NCBI RefSeq assembly: GCF_003116585.1
Contig: NZ_QEHM01000007.1
Coordinates: 248,001-312,000 of the forward strand
DNA length: 64,000 nucleotides
Source: Albibacillus kandeliae
Lineage (GTDB): Bacteria; Pseudomonadota; Alphaproteobacteria; Rhodobacterales; Rhodobacteraceae
Direction: 5' to 3'
Of this stretch, positions 34,716 to 42,910 are shown piece by piece (position 1 is the first letter of the stretch; the number at the start of each line of letters is the position of its first letter). The notes beneath the pieces were generated by a model. It had not been told where the DNA came from, did not search any database, and saw only the letters and a list, made by a program, of their open reading frames with translations. Both the position numbers and the translations under genes were made by a program.

Positions 34716-36359
34716 ATGGCTTATTTCGATCTTGGCTCTTTTGGCCGCCGATTTCAGAATACCGCTGGCGAAGCCCAGACTTGGTTCGACCGGGGTCTGG
34801 TCTGGCAGTACGGCTTCAACCACGAGGAGGCCATTGCCTGCTACGAGCGGGTGCTGGACTTTGACCCAAGGCATGTGATGGCACGGTGGGCCATCGCCCA
34901 CTGCCTCGGCCCGAATTACAACAAGCTCTGGGAGTTCTTCGAACCCGACGAGAAGGCCGCGGCGCTGGCGCGGGCCCACGGGCTTCTGGCCGAGGCCCGG
35001 GACCTACCGGCAAGCGACGTGGAACGCGCCTTGGTCGATGCGCTCTCCGCGCGGTTCCCGACCGATCCCGAGATCGAGGACTACGGGCCTTGGAACGACG
35101 GCTTTGCCGAGGTGATGCGCCCTGTTTACCAAAGGTTTCCCGATGACCTCGACGTGACCGCGATCTTTGTCGAGGCCCTGATGAACCGCACGCCCTGGGC
35201 GCTTTGGGATACGCGCCTCGGCCAGCCGGCAGAGGGCGCCTCAACGGAAGAAGCGCGGGCAGCGCTGGAACGCGCCTTTGCCGAGATCCCCGCCGCCTGG
35301 GATCACCCGGGGCTGCTTCACTTCTACATCCACCTGATGGAAATGTCGCCGACGCCGGAAAAGGCACTGCCACACGGCGACCGCCTAATCGGGCTGGTTC
35401 CCGATTCCGGGCACCTTGTCCACATGGCCAGCCATATCGACGTGCTGTGCGGCGACTATCACAATGTGGTCGCTCGGAACCGAGCGGCGGCGCGGGTGGA
35501 TCGCGCTTATTTCAAACATGCGGGCGGCGAGAATTTCTACACCGTCTACCGCATCCACAACCTCCATTTTCAGATCTATGGCGCGATGTTCCTCGGTCGC
35601 CCGTCAGATGCGTTCGAGGGGGCTCAGGCGCTGGTCGAGACCTTGCCCGAGCCGGTCGTCCGCTACCTGCCGGAACTGTTCGAAGCCTTTGTGCCGATGC
35701 GTCTGCACGTCCTGATCCGCTTCGGGCGCTGGTCCTGCATCCTGAAAGAGGCTTTCCCCGAGGATGCAGACCTCTACTCCTTCAGCACGGCCTTGCTGCA
35801 CTATGCACGCACCGTCGCGCTCGCCAATCTGGGCCGCCTTGCCGAGGCCGAGGAGAGCGCGGCGCTCTTTGCCCAAGCGCGCGACGCGGTTCAGCCGGAA
35901 CGGATGATGTTCAACAACCCCTGCAGCGACGTGCTGAAGGTTGCAGAGGCGATGATGCTGGGCGAGCTTCACTACAAATCCGGCCGGACAGCCGAAGGTC
36001 TCGATCACTTGCGCCGCGCGGTGTCACTTGACGATAACCTGCTCTACGACGAGCCCTGGGGCTGGATGCAGCCCACGCGCCATGCCCTGGGCGCTCTCCT
36101 GATGGACGCGGGACAGTTTGAAGAGGCGGAAGCCGTCTATCGCGCCGACCTCGGCCTTGACGACACGCTGCCGCGCCCCTGTCGCCATCCGCGCAACGTG
36201 TGGAGCCTGCACGGCCTGTCGGAGTGCCTGTCGAGACGGGGTGACACGGTCGAAGGCGTTCACGTGCGCCAGCTGCTGGATCAGGCCGTGGCCCGTGCCG
36301 AGGTGCCGATCACCGCGTCCTGCGCCTGCCGATCCGCAGTGTCGTGCTGTTCGTCCTGA
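34716..36359 (+). CDS. Tetratricopeptide repeat protein with conserved His segments and a Cys-rich tail
   Basis: A 547-residue TPR protein with no signal peptide. The first repeat is seen in TWFDRGLVWQYGFNHEEAIACYERVLDFDP, and later repeats near GRLAEAEESAALFAQA and GQFEEAEAVYRADLGL. The middle holds HFYIHLMEMS and GHLVHMASHIDVLCGDY, His patterns conserved in a group of bacterial TPR proteins of similar length and possibly metal-binding. The last 15 residues carry C536, C538, C544 and C545, which is unusual. It is monocistronic, followed by the convergent MarR gene. Function unknown. Confidence 0.85.
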   Translation: MAYFDLGSFGRRFQNTAGEAQTWFDRGLVWQYGFNHEEAIACYERVLDFDPRHVMARWAIAHCLGPNYNKLWEFFEPDEKAAALARAHGLLAEARDLPASDVERALVDALSARFPTDPEIEDYGPWNDGFAEVMRPVYQRFPDDLDVTAIFVEALMNRTPWALWDTRLGQPAEGASTEEARAALERAFAEIPAAWDHPGLLHFYIHLMEMSPTPEKALPHGDRLIGLVPDSGHLVHMASHIDVLCGDYHNVVARNRAAARVDRAYFKHAGGENFYTVYRIHNLHFQIYGAMFLGRPSDAFEGAQALVETLPEPVVRYLPELFEAFVPMRLHVLIRFGRWSCILKEAFPEDADLYSFSTALLHYARTVALANLGRLAEAEESAALFAQARDAVQPERMMFNNPCSDVLKVAEAMMLGELHYKSGRTAEGLDHLRRAVSLDDNLLYDEPWGWMQPTRHALGALLMDAGQFEEAEAVYRADLGLDDTLPRPCRHPRNVWSLHGLSECLSRRGDTVEGVHVRQLLDQAVARAEVPITASCACRSAVSCCSS

Positions 36360-36402
36360 CCGGAAAACGGCAGCGCTCGCCCAAAGTAAGCCCGCAGGCG
36401 GC

Positions 36403-36924
36403 CTAGTCGGCCTCGTCCAACGCCGGCCTGTCCAGGTCAGAGAACTGGCCGATGCGCTTGAGGGTGCTGATCAGTTCTTCGCGGTGATCTGCCCCGATCA
36501 GGTCATTCAGGGCGGTCAGATGTTGCCGCGCCCTGATTTCCATGCGCGCCTGCAGATCCACGCCCTTGCGCGTAGCCTGGCTGAGATGGGTACGCCGGTC
36601 GGTATCCGGGCGCACGCGCGAGATCAGGCCGGTTTCCTCCATCCAGCGCAGCGCCTTGGTAATGCTGGACTTGTCGCGTCCGGCGGCCCGGCCGATCTGC
36701 GTCTGGCTGATCCCGGGGTTGTTCACGACCAGCGTCAGGATGGTGAAGTAGCCCGGGCGCAGGGCATCATCCCCCAGACGCTCGACGAAATCGGCATAGG
36801 CGCGTTCATAGGCAATCCGGAGATGCATGCCGACGAACTCGTTAAGGATGCCAAACTCGAGGGCATCCTCAACGTCCTGAGCGACGATATCGCCTGCGGC
36901 GCCAGTGTTGGTCGCATCATTCAT
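36403..36924 (-). CDS. MarR-family transcriptional regulator
   Basis: A 173-residue MarR regulator with a winged helix at about residues 60-125 (PGISQTQIGRAAGRDKSSITKALRWME as recognition region, then the wing with RPDTDRRTHL). GGGAGG lies 10 nt before the ATG. It lies 19 bp after the enolase-superfamily gene in the same direction, so the two form an operon divergent from the TTT operon. MarR proteins generally sense aromatic acids, which agrees with an arylmalonate-type enzyme in the divergent operon. Confidence 0.93.
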   Translation of the reverse strand: MNDATNTGAAGDIVAQDVEDALEFGILNEFVGMHLRIAYERAYADFVERLGDDALRPGYFTILTLVVNNPGISQTQIGRAAGRDKSSITKALRWMEETGLISRVRPDTDRRTHLSQATRKGVDLQARMEIRARQHLTALNDLIGADHREELISTLKRIGQFSDLDRPALDEAD

Positions 36925-36943
36925 GCGGCATCCCGCCTCCCAA

Positions 36944-38104
36944 TCAGGCCTTGCCGGTACCGGCCGAGAGCGGCCGCTTGGCGAGTTCCTTCACCGCGTC
37001 CAGATCGAGCTCGAACCCGAGGCCCGGTTTATCCGGCAGCGGCAGTGTCTGTCCCTTGGCCTCTGGCAGACCCTTGAAGATCGGTTTGCTCATCTCGACT
37101 GCAACAAGGTGCCATTCGACCAGCCCGCCATGCGCGAAACCGGCATGAAGGTGCATGTTGTGATAGGGAAAGGCCCCGCCATTTGCCAGCGTTACGTTCC
37201 GCGCCTCGGCAAGGGCAGCAACCTTGGAACCCGCGGTCAGGCCGCCGCAGATGACGACGTTGGGCTGGATCACGTCAACCGCACCTGCATCCAGAAGCGA
37301 CTGGAACCGCCAGAGCTGACCCTCGTTCTGGCCCGCGGCAACCCGAACCCCGGTAGCGCGCCGAAGCTCCGCCATCTGCGCCGGATCGTTGTCGCGGACA
37401 GGCTCCTCGAAAAAGGTGATGTTGTACTCCGTGAGGCGCTCCGCCAGCCAGCGTGCCGAACTGGGGTCAAGCGAGCAGTTCGCGTCGATGAACAGATCGC
37501 TTTCGTCGCCGATGGCTTCCCGGGCAACCCGCACCCGCTGAATATCCTCCTCGAGGATGGAGCGCAGGTCGGCCCCCCGGATCCGCTTGTGCAGACCGTG
37601 GTGACCGACGACCATCTTGAACCGGCTGATCCCGTCAGCACGAAGATGGCGCGCGACATCGCCAAGCTGATCGCGGTCGAAGGCGCCGAAGCCGAATGTC
37701 ACGTAGAGGGGAACCTCGCGGCGTGCGCCGCCGAGCAATTGCCAGCAGGGCTGCCGCGTCACCTTGCCAAGAATGTCCCACAGAGCGAGGTCGATGCAGG
37801 AGACAGCATGGCTGGCATATCCGGTCTGACCCCGCGGGGTAAGCAGCCAATAGAGCTCCTCCGAGATTCGCTCGCGATCGAGAGCATTCAGACCGATGAT
37901 GTTCGGAGCAACCACCGAGTTGATCGCCTCTGCCACGATTTCCTCCTCGGTGATCGCGGTGAACCCGTGACCGACAATGCCGTCGGCGGTGGTCACCTGC
38001 ACGACGACGCAGGACAACCCGGTCTTGGCTGTCGCACCGGCAAGCGAGAACTCCACAGGGATATTCAGCGGATAGGCGACAACTTCGGCAATCGTGGTGT
38101 TCAT
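36944..38104 (-). CDS. Enolase-superfamily enzyme (mandelate racemase/muconate lactonizing group), divergent active site
   Basis: A 386-residue protein with the MR/MLE capping domain (about residues 1-125) and TIM barrel (125-365). Metal ligands D207 (FIDANCSL) and E233 (FFEEP) are present, but the third position is Q259 in AAGQNEG rather than Glu. In the KxK motif K163 is kept and V165 replaces the second, catalytic Lys. A His-bearing FPYHNMHLH at the C-terminal side fits the mandelate racemase His-Asp dyad type. GAAGGA precedes the ATG. The likely reaction is dehydration or epimerisation of a hydroxy acid using the His only. It heads the marR operon. Confidence 0.88.
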   Translation of the reverse strand: MNTTIAEVVAYPLNIPVEFSLAGATAKTGLSCVVVQVTTADGIVGHGFTAITEEEIVAEAINSVVAPNIIGLNALDRERISEELYWLLTPRGQTGYASHAVSCIDLALWDILGKVTRQPCWQLLGGARREVPLYVTFGFGAFDRDQLGDVARHLRADGISRFKMVVGHHGLHKRIRGADLRSILEEDIQRVRVAREAIGDESDLFIDANCSLDPSSARWLAERLTEYNITFFEEPVRDNDPAQMAELRRATGVRVAAGQNEGQLWRFQSLLDAGAVDVIQPNVVICGGLTAGSKVAALAEARNVTLANGGAFPYHNMHLHAGFAHGGLVEWHLVAVEMSKPIFKGLPEAKGQTLPLPDKPGLGFELDLDAVKELAKRPLSAGTGKA

Positions 38105-38227
38105 GTCGGTTCCTTCTTGGTCCGGTTCGGCAATCTGCCGACTCCTTCTATGGCTCACCGAATTAGTTGACAAGCAAACTTTCTTCTCTGAGAGTATTTT
38201 TCAGGGAGACAGAAAAGGGAGGTTTTC
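38105..38227. promoter_or_regulatory. Divergent control region of the enolase-marR and TTT operons
   Basis: A 123-bp gap between divergent operons. AGTTGACAAGCAAACT (38166-38181) is an imperfect dyad, TTG and CAA halves, of the size MarR dimers bind, next to an AT-rich stretch (38180-38205) suited to promoters. This is the obvious place for autoregulation by the MarR protein. Confidence 0.35.
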
Positions 38228-39184
38228 ATGTTTCGTCGAGTGATGACGGCTGTGGCCGTGACGTCGCTGTTTGCGGGCGCCGCGCTCGCCCAGGACGACT
38301 ATCCGAACAAGCCCGTGACGCTGGTCGTCGGCTTCTCGGCCGGTGGGGGGATGGACACGCTTGGCCGGTTGGTGGCTGATCGCGTGACCAAGGAGCTTGG
38401 CCAGCAGATGGTCGTCGAGAACCGGCCCGGCGCCGGTGGCACCATCGCCCCGGGCTACGTCGCCAATGCGTCGCCGGACGGCTACACGCTCTACCTGGGT
38501 GAAACCGCCGCGACCGTGGCGGACGTGGTGATCGGCGAGGTCGGGTATGACCCGATCAAGAGCTTCACCCCGATCGCACAGCTGGCCGTCGCTCCGCTTG
38601 CGCTGGTCGCGAACAATGACGTCCCGGCCTCGAACATGAGCGAGTTCGTCGAACTGGTGAAGTCTAAGCCCGGAGAGTTCTTCTATGCCTCGTCTGGAGT
38701 CGGGACGCTGCAGCACCTCGCAGGCGAGCAGCTGAACCACGATGCAGGGCTCGAGATGGAGGCGGTCCACTTTCAGGGCGGCTCGCCCTCGATTACGGCG
38801 CTGATGTCGGGCGAAGTGGAATTCGCGATCACGAGCCTCAATGCCGCGTCCTCGCAGGCGGAGGGCGGCAATCTCAAGGTGCTGGGCGTGACCACGAAGG
38901 ACCCGGTGCCCGGGTTTGAATCAATCGACACGGTGAGTTCCGTTGTCGACGGGTTCGATGCGGCGCCCCGCCAGTTCGTCATGGCCCCGGCAGGTACGCC
39001 CGCTCCGGTCATCGAAAAACTGGAGGCAGCTTTCGCCGCGGCACTCGCCGACGAAGCGCTGAGGGCGGACCTGTCTTCGCGCGGTCTGGTGCCCACCTAC
39101 CTGAGCGGCGCCGAGCTTGCGGAACAGTTGCCGGGCGTCATCGAGACGTGGTCGAGTACAGCCCGTAAGGCCCTCGACAAGTGA
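38228..39184 (+). CDS. tctC: Tripartite tricarboxylate transporter substrate-binding protein (TctC family)
   Basis: A 318-residue periplasmic TctC/Bug-family protein. The signal peptide is MFRRVMTAVAVTSLFAGAALA, and the mature part opens YPNKPVTLVVGFSAGGGMDTL, the Bug signature, then VVENRPGAGG. AGGGAGG precedes the start. Bug proteins bind dicarboxylates and other carboxylates through two water-bridged loops. It is first in the operon with an AMDase-like enzyme and the TctB and TctA subunits, so its ligand is probably the substrate of that enzyme: a malonate, maleate or aryl-substituted dicarboxylate. Confidence 0.94.
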   Translation: MFRRVMTAVAVTSLFAGAALAQDDYPNKPVTLVVGFSAGGGMDTLGRLVADRVTKELGQQMVVENRPGAGGTIAPGYVANASPDGYTLYLGETAATVADVVIGEVGYDPIKSFTPIAQLAVAPLALVANNDVPASNMSEFVELVKSKPGEFFYASSGVGTLQHLAGEQLNHDAGLEMEAVHFQGGSPSITALMSGEVEFAITSLNAASSQAEGGNLKVLGVTTKDPVPGFESIDTVSSVVDGFDAAPRQFVMAPAGTPAPVIEKLEAAFAAALADEALRADLSSRGLVPTYLSGAELAEQLPGVIETWSSTARKALDK

Positions 39185-39192
39185 GACACCTC

Positions 39193-39214
39193 GCCGCCCG
39201 GTCCTCCGGGCGGC
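39193..39214 (+). other. Intercistronic stem-loop after the TctC gene
   Basis: GCCGCCCGG (39193-39201) and CCGGGCGGC (39206-39214) form a perfect 9-bp stem with a TCCT loop between the binding-protein stop and the next start. No T-run follows. Confidence 0.65.
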
Positions 39215-39241
39215 CACTCAGCCAGCGCAAGGAGCAGCCAA

Positions 39242-39985
39242 GTGAACACGCCGGTCATCGGTATGATCGTCCCGCCCGCAGCCGGAGAGGTGCCGCCCGA
39301 GGCATACGGCCTTTTCCCCACCGGAATTCGCTTTGCCGCGCGCGGCCTCGCCCTGCGGGAAATGGCGATGAACGACTACTCCAGCGCAGTGCGACGCGTC
39401 CGCGAACTGGCGCGCGCACTTAAGGAAGAGGACGGCGCGCAGGCCATCTCCCTGATGGGGACCTCGCTGAGCTTCTTCCGTGGAGGCACGTTCAACGACG
39501 AGTTGGTCGAGATCATGCAGGCCGAGACCGGGCTGCCCGCGACCACCATGAGCAATTCGATCCGCGACGGGCTGCTCGCGGTTGGCGCCCGGCGCATCGC
39601 GGTGGGAACAGCCTATTCGAACGAAGTGAACGACTGTCTCGTGCGCTTCCTTGAACAGTCCGGATTCGAGATTGCAGCGCTTTCCGGGATGGGCATCGTC
39701 GGAGTGGACGACGTTCTGCGGGTCACGCCCGACACCGTGACTCAGTTAGGCCGGAGAGTCGCCGAGGCAGCGGAGGGCCCCATCGACGCGGTCCTGATTT
39801 CCTGCGGCGGCCTACCCGCGCTGCATCTTTGCGACGCGCTCGAAACGGACCTCGGCGTTCCGGTGATCGCAAGTTCGACCGCCGGAGTGTGGCGTGCGGC
39901 GCAGTTGCTGGGGCTCTCCGCCGAGTCCCCTGCTTTGGGCGCGCTTGGCCGTGTGCCGGCCGATCACCTGAGCCGGTTGATCTGA
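39242..39985 (+). CDS. Arylmalonate decarboxylase-type enzyme (Asp/Glu racemase superfamily)
   Basis: A 247-residue protein that by recall matches Bordetella arylmalonate decarboxylase along its length: IGMIVPPAAG at the N-terminus, SLMGTSLSFFRG (the G-T-S dioxyanion pocket, residues 73-75) and LISCGGLPALHL with the catalytic C188. Glutamate racemase and maleate isomerase have a second Cys at the G73 position; here it is Gly, as in AMDase. AMDase removes CO2 from aryl- or alkenylmalonates without a cofactor, giving a chiral acid. The start is GTG with AAGGAG upstream. It lies inside a TTT transporter operon. Confidence 0.88.
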   Translation: MNTPVIGMIVPPAAGEVPPEAYGLFPTGIRFAARGLALREMAMNDYSSAVRRVRELARALKEEDGAQAISLMGTSLSFFRGGTFNDELVEIMQAETGLPATTMSNSIRDGLLAVGARRIAVGTAYSNEVNDCLVRFLEQSGFEIAALSGMGIVGVDDVLRVTPDTVTQLGRRVAEAAEGPIDAVLISCGGLPALHLCDALETDLGVPVIASSTAGVWRAAQLLGLSAESPALGALGRVPADHLSRLI

Positions 39986-39987
39986 TC

Positions 39988-40488
39988 ATGTCCGACAGAA
40001 TGGAAATCGACAGTGACCGCCCGCTGGAAAGCGACGCGGATCAACGACTGGACGTGCGGGCTCTCATCGCCGGGATCGTCATCCTGTGCGGGTGCCTCGC
40101 CCTCACCTGGACAGCATCCGGTTATGGGATCGGCACGCCGCGCCGCATGGGGCCGGGCTTCTTCCCCTTCTACCTTGGCATCATCGGAACCGGGCTGGGT
40201 GCCCTGATGACGATCCGAGCTTTCGTCGCCCCGCTGCACGCGGGCGCGGACGTACCCCTCAGACGGGTGATTTTCATCGGCTTGGCGTTCGTCTTCTTCG
40301 CCATCGCCGTTGAACCGCTGGGGCTGGTCCTGACAATCATCGGAACCACGCTGCTTGGCGCATTTGCCGACAGGGAGGCGCGACCGCTGCAGAGCCTGAT
40401 GCTTGCCGTCGGCCTCGCCCTCTCGATCTGGGTCCTTTTCGTTGTCCTCCTCGGGCTGTCGATCCCCGTCTGGCCGGGAGCGCAATGA
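39988..40488 (+). CDS. tctB: Tripartite tricarboxylate transporter small permease (TctB family)
   Basis: A 166-residue small membrane subunit with about four hydrophobic helices (ALIAGIVILCGCLALTW, MGPGFFPFYLGIIGTGLGAL and two near the C-terminus). RRMGPGFFP is the TctB hallmark. The polar N-terminal tail is about 25 residues. It overlaps the TctA gene by 4 bp and starts 2 bp after the AMDase-type gene. It forms the membrane complex with TctA. Confidence 0.93.
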   Translation: MSDRMEIDSDRPLESDADQRLDVRALIAGIVILCGCLALTWTASGYGIGTPRRMGPGFFPFYLGIIGTGLGALMTIRAFVAPLHAGADVPLRRVIFIGLAFVFFAIAVEPLGLVLTIIGTTLLGAFADREARPLQSLMLAVGLALSIWVLFVVLLGLSIPVWPGAQ

Positions 40489-41978
40489 TGGAAACCTTCG
40501 CCAACCTCGCCGGCGGGTTCGCCACGGCCCTGACCGCCGTGAACCTCTTCTACTGCTTTGCCGGTGTCGCCATGGGAACGCTCATCGGCGCCCTGCCCGG
40601 CCTCGGCGCCATGCTGGGCATCGCCCTGCTGCTGCCTCTTACCATGTACCTCACCCCAGAGGCAGCGATCATCATGCTCGCCGGGATCTACTATGGCGGC
40701 GAATACGGAGGGTCAATTTCCGCGATCCTGATCAATGTCCCCGGCACCCCGTCCTCGACTGTTGCAACCCTCGACGGGCACGCGATGACCAAGCAGGGGC
40801 GTGCTGCCGTTGCCTTGTTCGCGTCGGCCATGGCGTCCTTCATCGCGGGCTCGGTGGGCATCATCCTGATGATGCTGTTCTCACCGCTCATCGCCAAGAT
40901 CGCCCTCAGCTTCGGCTCCGTCGAATACTTCGCGGTCATGTTGCTCGGCCTCGTCGGCGCCGCTGCGGTTGCAAGCGGGTCGCGGCTGAATGCCCTCGTC
41001 GCGGTGCTCATGGGTGTGGTCTTTGGCACCGTCGGCACAGACATAAGCTCTGGCGTCCAGCGCTTTACCCTCGGCTTCCCCGAGTTCATCTCGGGCATCA
41101 GCCTTGTTGCCCTCGCGATGGGCATTTTCGGGTTCGCCGAGATCGCCTGCTCGCACACCACCAGCATCTCCGACAAGTCGAGCAGCAAGATCCGCCTTCG
41201 CGACATGCTGCCGACCCGCGACGAGGTTCGCAGAAGCTTCGGACCGCTCTTTCGCGGCACGGCGCTTGGCGCGCTGCTCGGCGCCCTGCCCGGAACCGGG
41301 CCGACGATCGCGTCCTTCATGGCCTACGCACAGGAGAGACGGGTGTCGCGTCATGGCGACCAGTTCGGCAAGGGCGCGATCGAAGGCATCGTGGCGCCCG
41401 AATCCGCGAACAACGCGGCGGCGCAGACGGCGTTCATCCCGACCCTGACGCTCGGCATTCCGGGCACTGCGACAATGGCCCTGATCCTTGGCGCCCTGAT
41501 CGTTCAGGGCATACAGCCGGGCCCACGGATGATGGTCGAAAATGCCAACCTGTTCTGGGCCCTGATCGCCAGCTTCTGGATCGGCAACCTGTTCCTGCTG
41601 GTCCTGAACATCCCGCTGGTCGGGCTCTGGGTCAAACTGGTGCGCGTCCCCTACCGCTTCCTGTTTCCCAGCATCATCTGCCTGATCTCGGTCGGGGTCT
41701 ACAGCATCGACCTGAACACTTTCGGCGTTCTGGTCGTCACCGGGATCGGGCTCATCGGCTGCCTGATGCGTGCGGCAGCCATTCCTGCCGCACCGTTCCT
41801 CATGGGGTTCATTCTGGGGCCGCTGATGGAGGAAAACCTCCGACGCGCGCTGCAACTGTCCCGGGGAAGCTTTGTCGACTTCCTGTCGTCCCCCATCGCC
41901 GCAGTCTGCTTCGCGCTGACGGCGCTTGCGCTTCTGCTGCCTATTGCGGCCGCCTTGGTCGCGATGCGGCGGACCTGA
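40485..41978 (+). CDS. tctA: Tripartite tricarboxylate transporter large permease (TctA family)
   Basis: A 497-residue, highly hydrophobic TctA protein with about eleven or twelve helices. The conserved GTLIGALPGLGAMLGIALLLPLTMYL and YYGGEYGGSISAILINVPGTP are present, and the second repeat GALPGTGPTIASFMAY shows the internal duplication. It couples uptake to a cation gradient. It ends 24 bp from the convergent class II aldolase gene, with no terminator visible. Confidence 0.95.
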   Translation: MMETFANLAGGFATALTAVNLFYCFAGVAMGTLIGALPGLGAMLGIALLLPLTMYLTPEAAIIMLAGIYYGGEYGGSISAILINVPGTPSSTVATLDGHAMTKQGRAAVALFASAMASFIAGSVGIILMMLFSPLIAKIALSFGSVEYFAVMLLGLVGAAAVASGSRLNALVAVLMGVVFGTVGTDISSGVQRFTLGFPEFISGISLVALAMGIFGFAEIACSHTTSISDKSSSKIRLRDMLPTRDEVRRSFGPLFRGTALGALLGALPGTGPTIASFMAYAQERRVSRHGDQFGKGAIEGIVAPESANNAAAQTAFIPTLTLGIPGTATMALILGALIVQGIQPGPRMMVENANLFWALIASFWIGNLFLLVLNIPLVGLWVKLVRVPYRFLFPSIICLISVGVYSIDLNTFGVLVVTGIGLIGCLMRAAAIPAAPFLMGFILGPLMEENLRRALQLSRGSFVDFLSSPIAAVCFALTALALLLPIAAALVAMRRT

Positions 41979-42002
41979 GCCGCCCGGAGAGGCAGGCCGG
42001 GG

Positions 42003-42803
42003 TCAGCTCCGGTACTGAGGCTCCTCGGCGTCCAGCTGGCGCCGGACCGAGGCCAGATGCAGCTGCGCAGATTCCAGCGCGCCTTCCTGCATCTGCGCCG
42101 CTGTGGCCTCTGCGATCTCGGGCGAGACCGGGAGGACCTTGCGACCGGTGGACATGGCGAGGGTCTGCACCTGGGCGGCCCGCTCAAGGTAGTAGAGGTC
42201 GTCCCAAGCCCTGGCGATGGTCGGGGCCAGCACCATCACGCCGTGGTTCTTCATGAAGACGATGTCGGCATCGCCCACCGCTTCGGCAATCCGGGCCCCC
42301 TCGGCCTGATCGAGTGCAAGGCCGTTGTAGTTCTCGTCCACTGCCGTCCGGCCGTAGAACTGCAGCGCCGTCTGGCCCGCCCAGATCAGCGGCTCGCCCT
42401 CGGTCATGGCCAGCGCCGTTGCGTAGGGCATGTGCGTATGGAACGCGACCCGCGCGCGCGGCAGAAGCCGGTGAAGCTCTGCATGGATGTAGAAGGCGGT
42501 GGCTTCGGGAGTGCCATCACCGTCAACGACGTTGCCGTGGAAATCGCAGACCAGCAGGTCAGGTGCTTTCAGTTCGCGGAACGCATAGCCATAGGGGTTC
42601 ACGATGAACAGGTCGTCGTGACCGGGCACCAGCGCCGAGAAATGGTTGCAGATGCCTTCCTCGAACCCGAGACGGGCAGCCATCCGGAAGCAGGCCGCCA
42701 GGTCTTCCTTTGCCTCCCGGATCGCATCGCTGGCGAAATCCGGGTGGTTGTGCCTGAGGCTCGCATCCGAGGGACCGGTCGAGTTGGAAAGAGAATGGGC
42801 CAT
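42003..42803 (-). CDS. Class II aldolase/adducin-family protein
   Basis: A 266-residue class II aldolase of the L-fuculose-phosphate type. The zinc His residues are visible in AFHTHMPYATAL (two His) and in IVFMKNHGVMVL, with the N-terminal EGICNHFSALVPG as the phosphate or ligand loop. It is last in the minus-strand operon HyuB-HyuA-isochorismatase-KRCGH lyase-aldolase, 107 bp after the lyase gene. The activity could be aldol cleavage, epimerisation or decarboxylation. CAGGAGTC precedes the ATG. Confidence 0.9.
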   Translation of the reverse strand: MAHSLSNSTGPSDASLRHNHPDFASDAIREAKEDLAACFRMAARLGFEEGICNHFSALVPGHDDLFIVNPYGYAFRELKAPDLLVCDFHGNVVDGDGTPEATAFYIHAELHRLLPRARVAFHTHMPYATALAMTEGEPLIWAGQTALQFYGRTAVDENYNGLALDQAEGARIAEAVGDADIVFMKNHGVMVLAPTIARAWDDLYYLERAAQVQTLAMSTGRKVLPVSPEIAEATAAQMQEGALESAQLHLASVRRQLDAEEPQYRS

Positions 42804-42830
42804 GGGTCGGGACTCCTGTACGTAAGGTTA

Positions 42831-42860
42831 GCCTGTCATTGCCAGCAACGGGCGACAGGC
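42831..42860 (-). other. Inverted repeat upstream of the aldolase gene
   Basis: GCCTGTC (42831-42837) and GACAGGC (42854-42860) form a 7-bp perfect dyad with a 16-nt spacer in the 107-bp gap between lyase and aldolase. It could be an attenuating hairpin or a processing site. Confidence 0.35.
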
Positions 42861-42910
42861 GAAAGCCCCATGTGGGCCCGGCACACTTCGGCGCCGGTTG
42901 CGGCTGAACC

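Noticed and set aside
39242-39985. Maleate isomerase (NicE) or glutamate racemase
   Set aside because: Both need two active-site Cys; the first position is Gly73 here and the N-terminal and GTSLSF motifs match AMDase.
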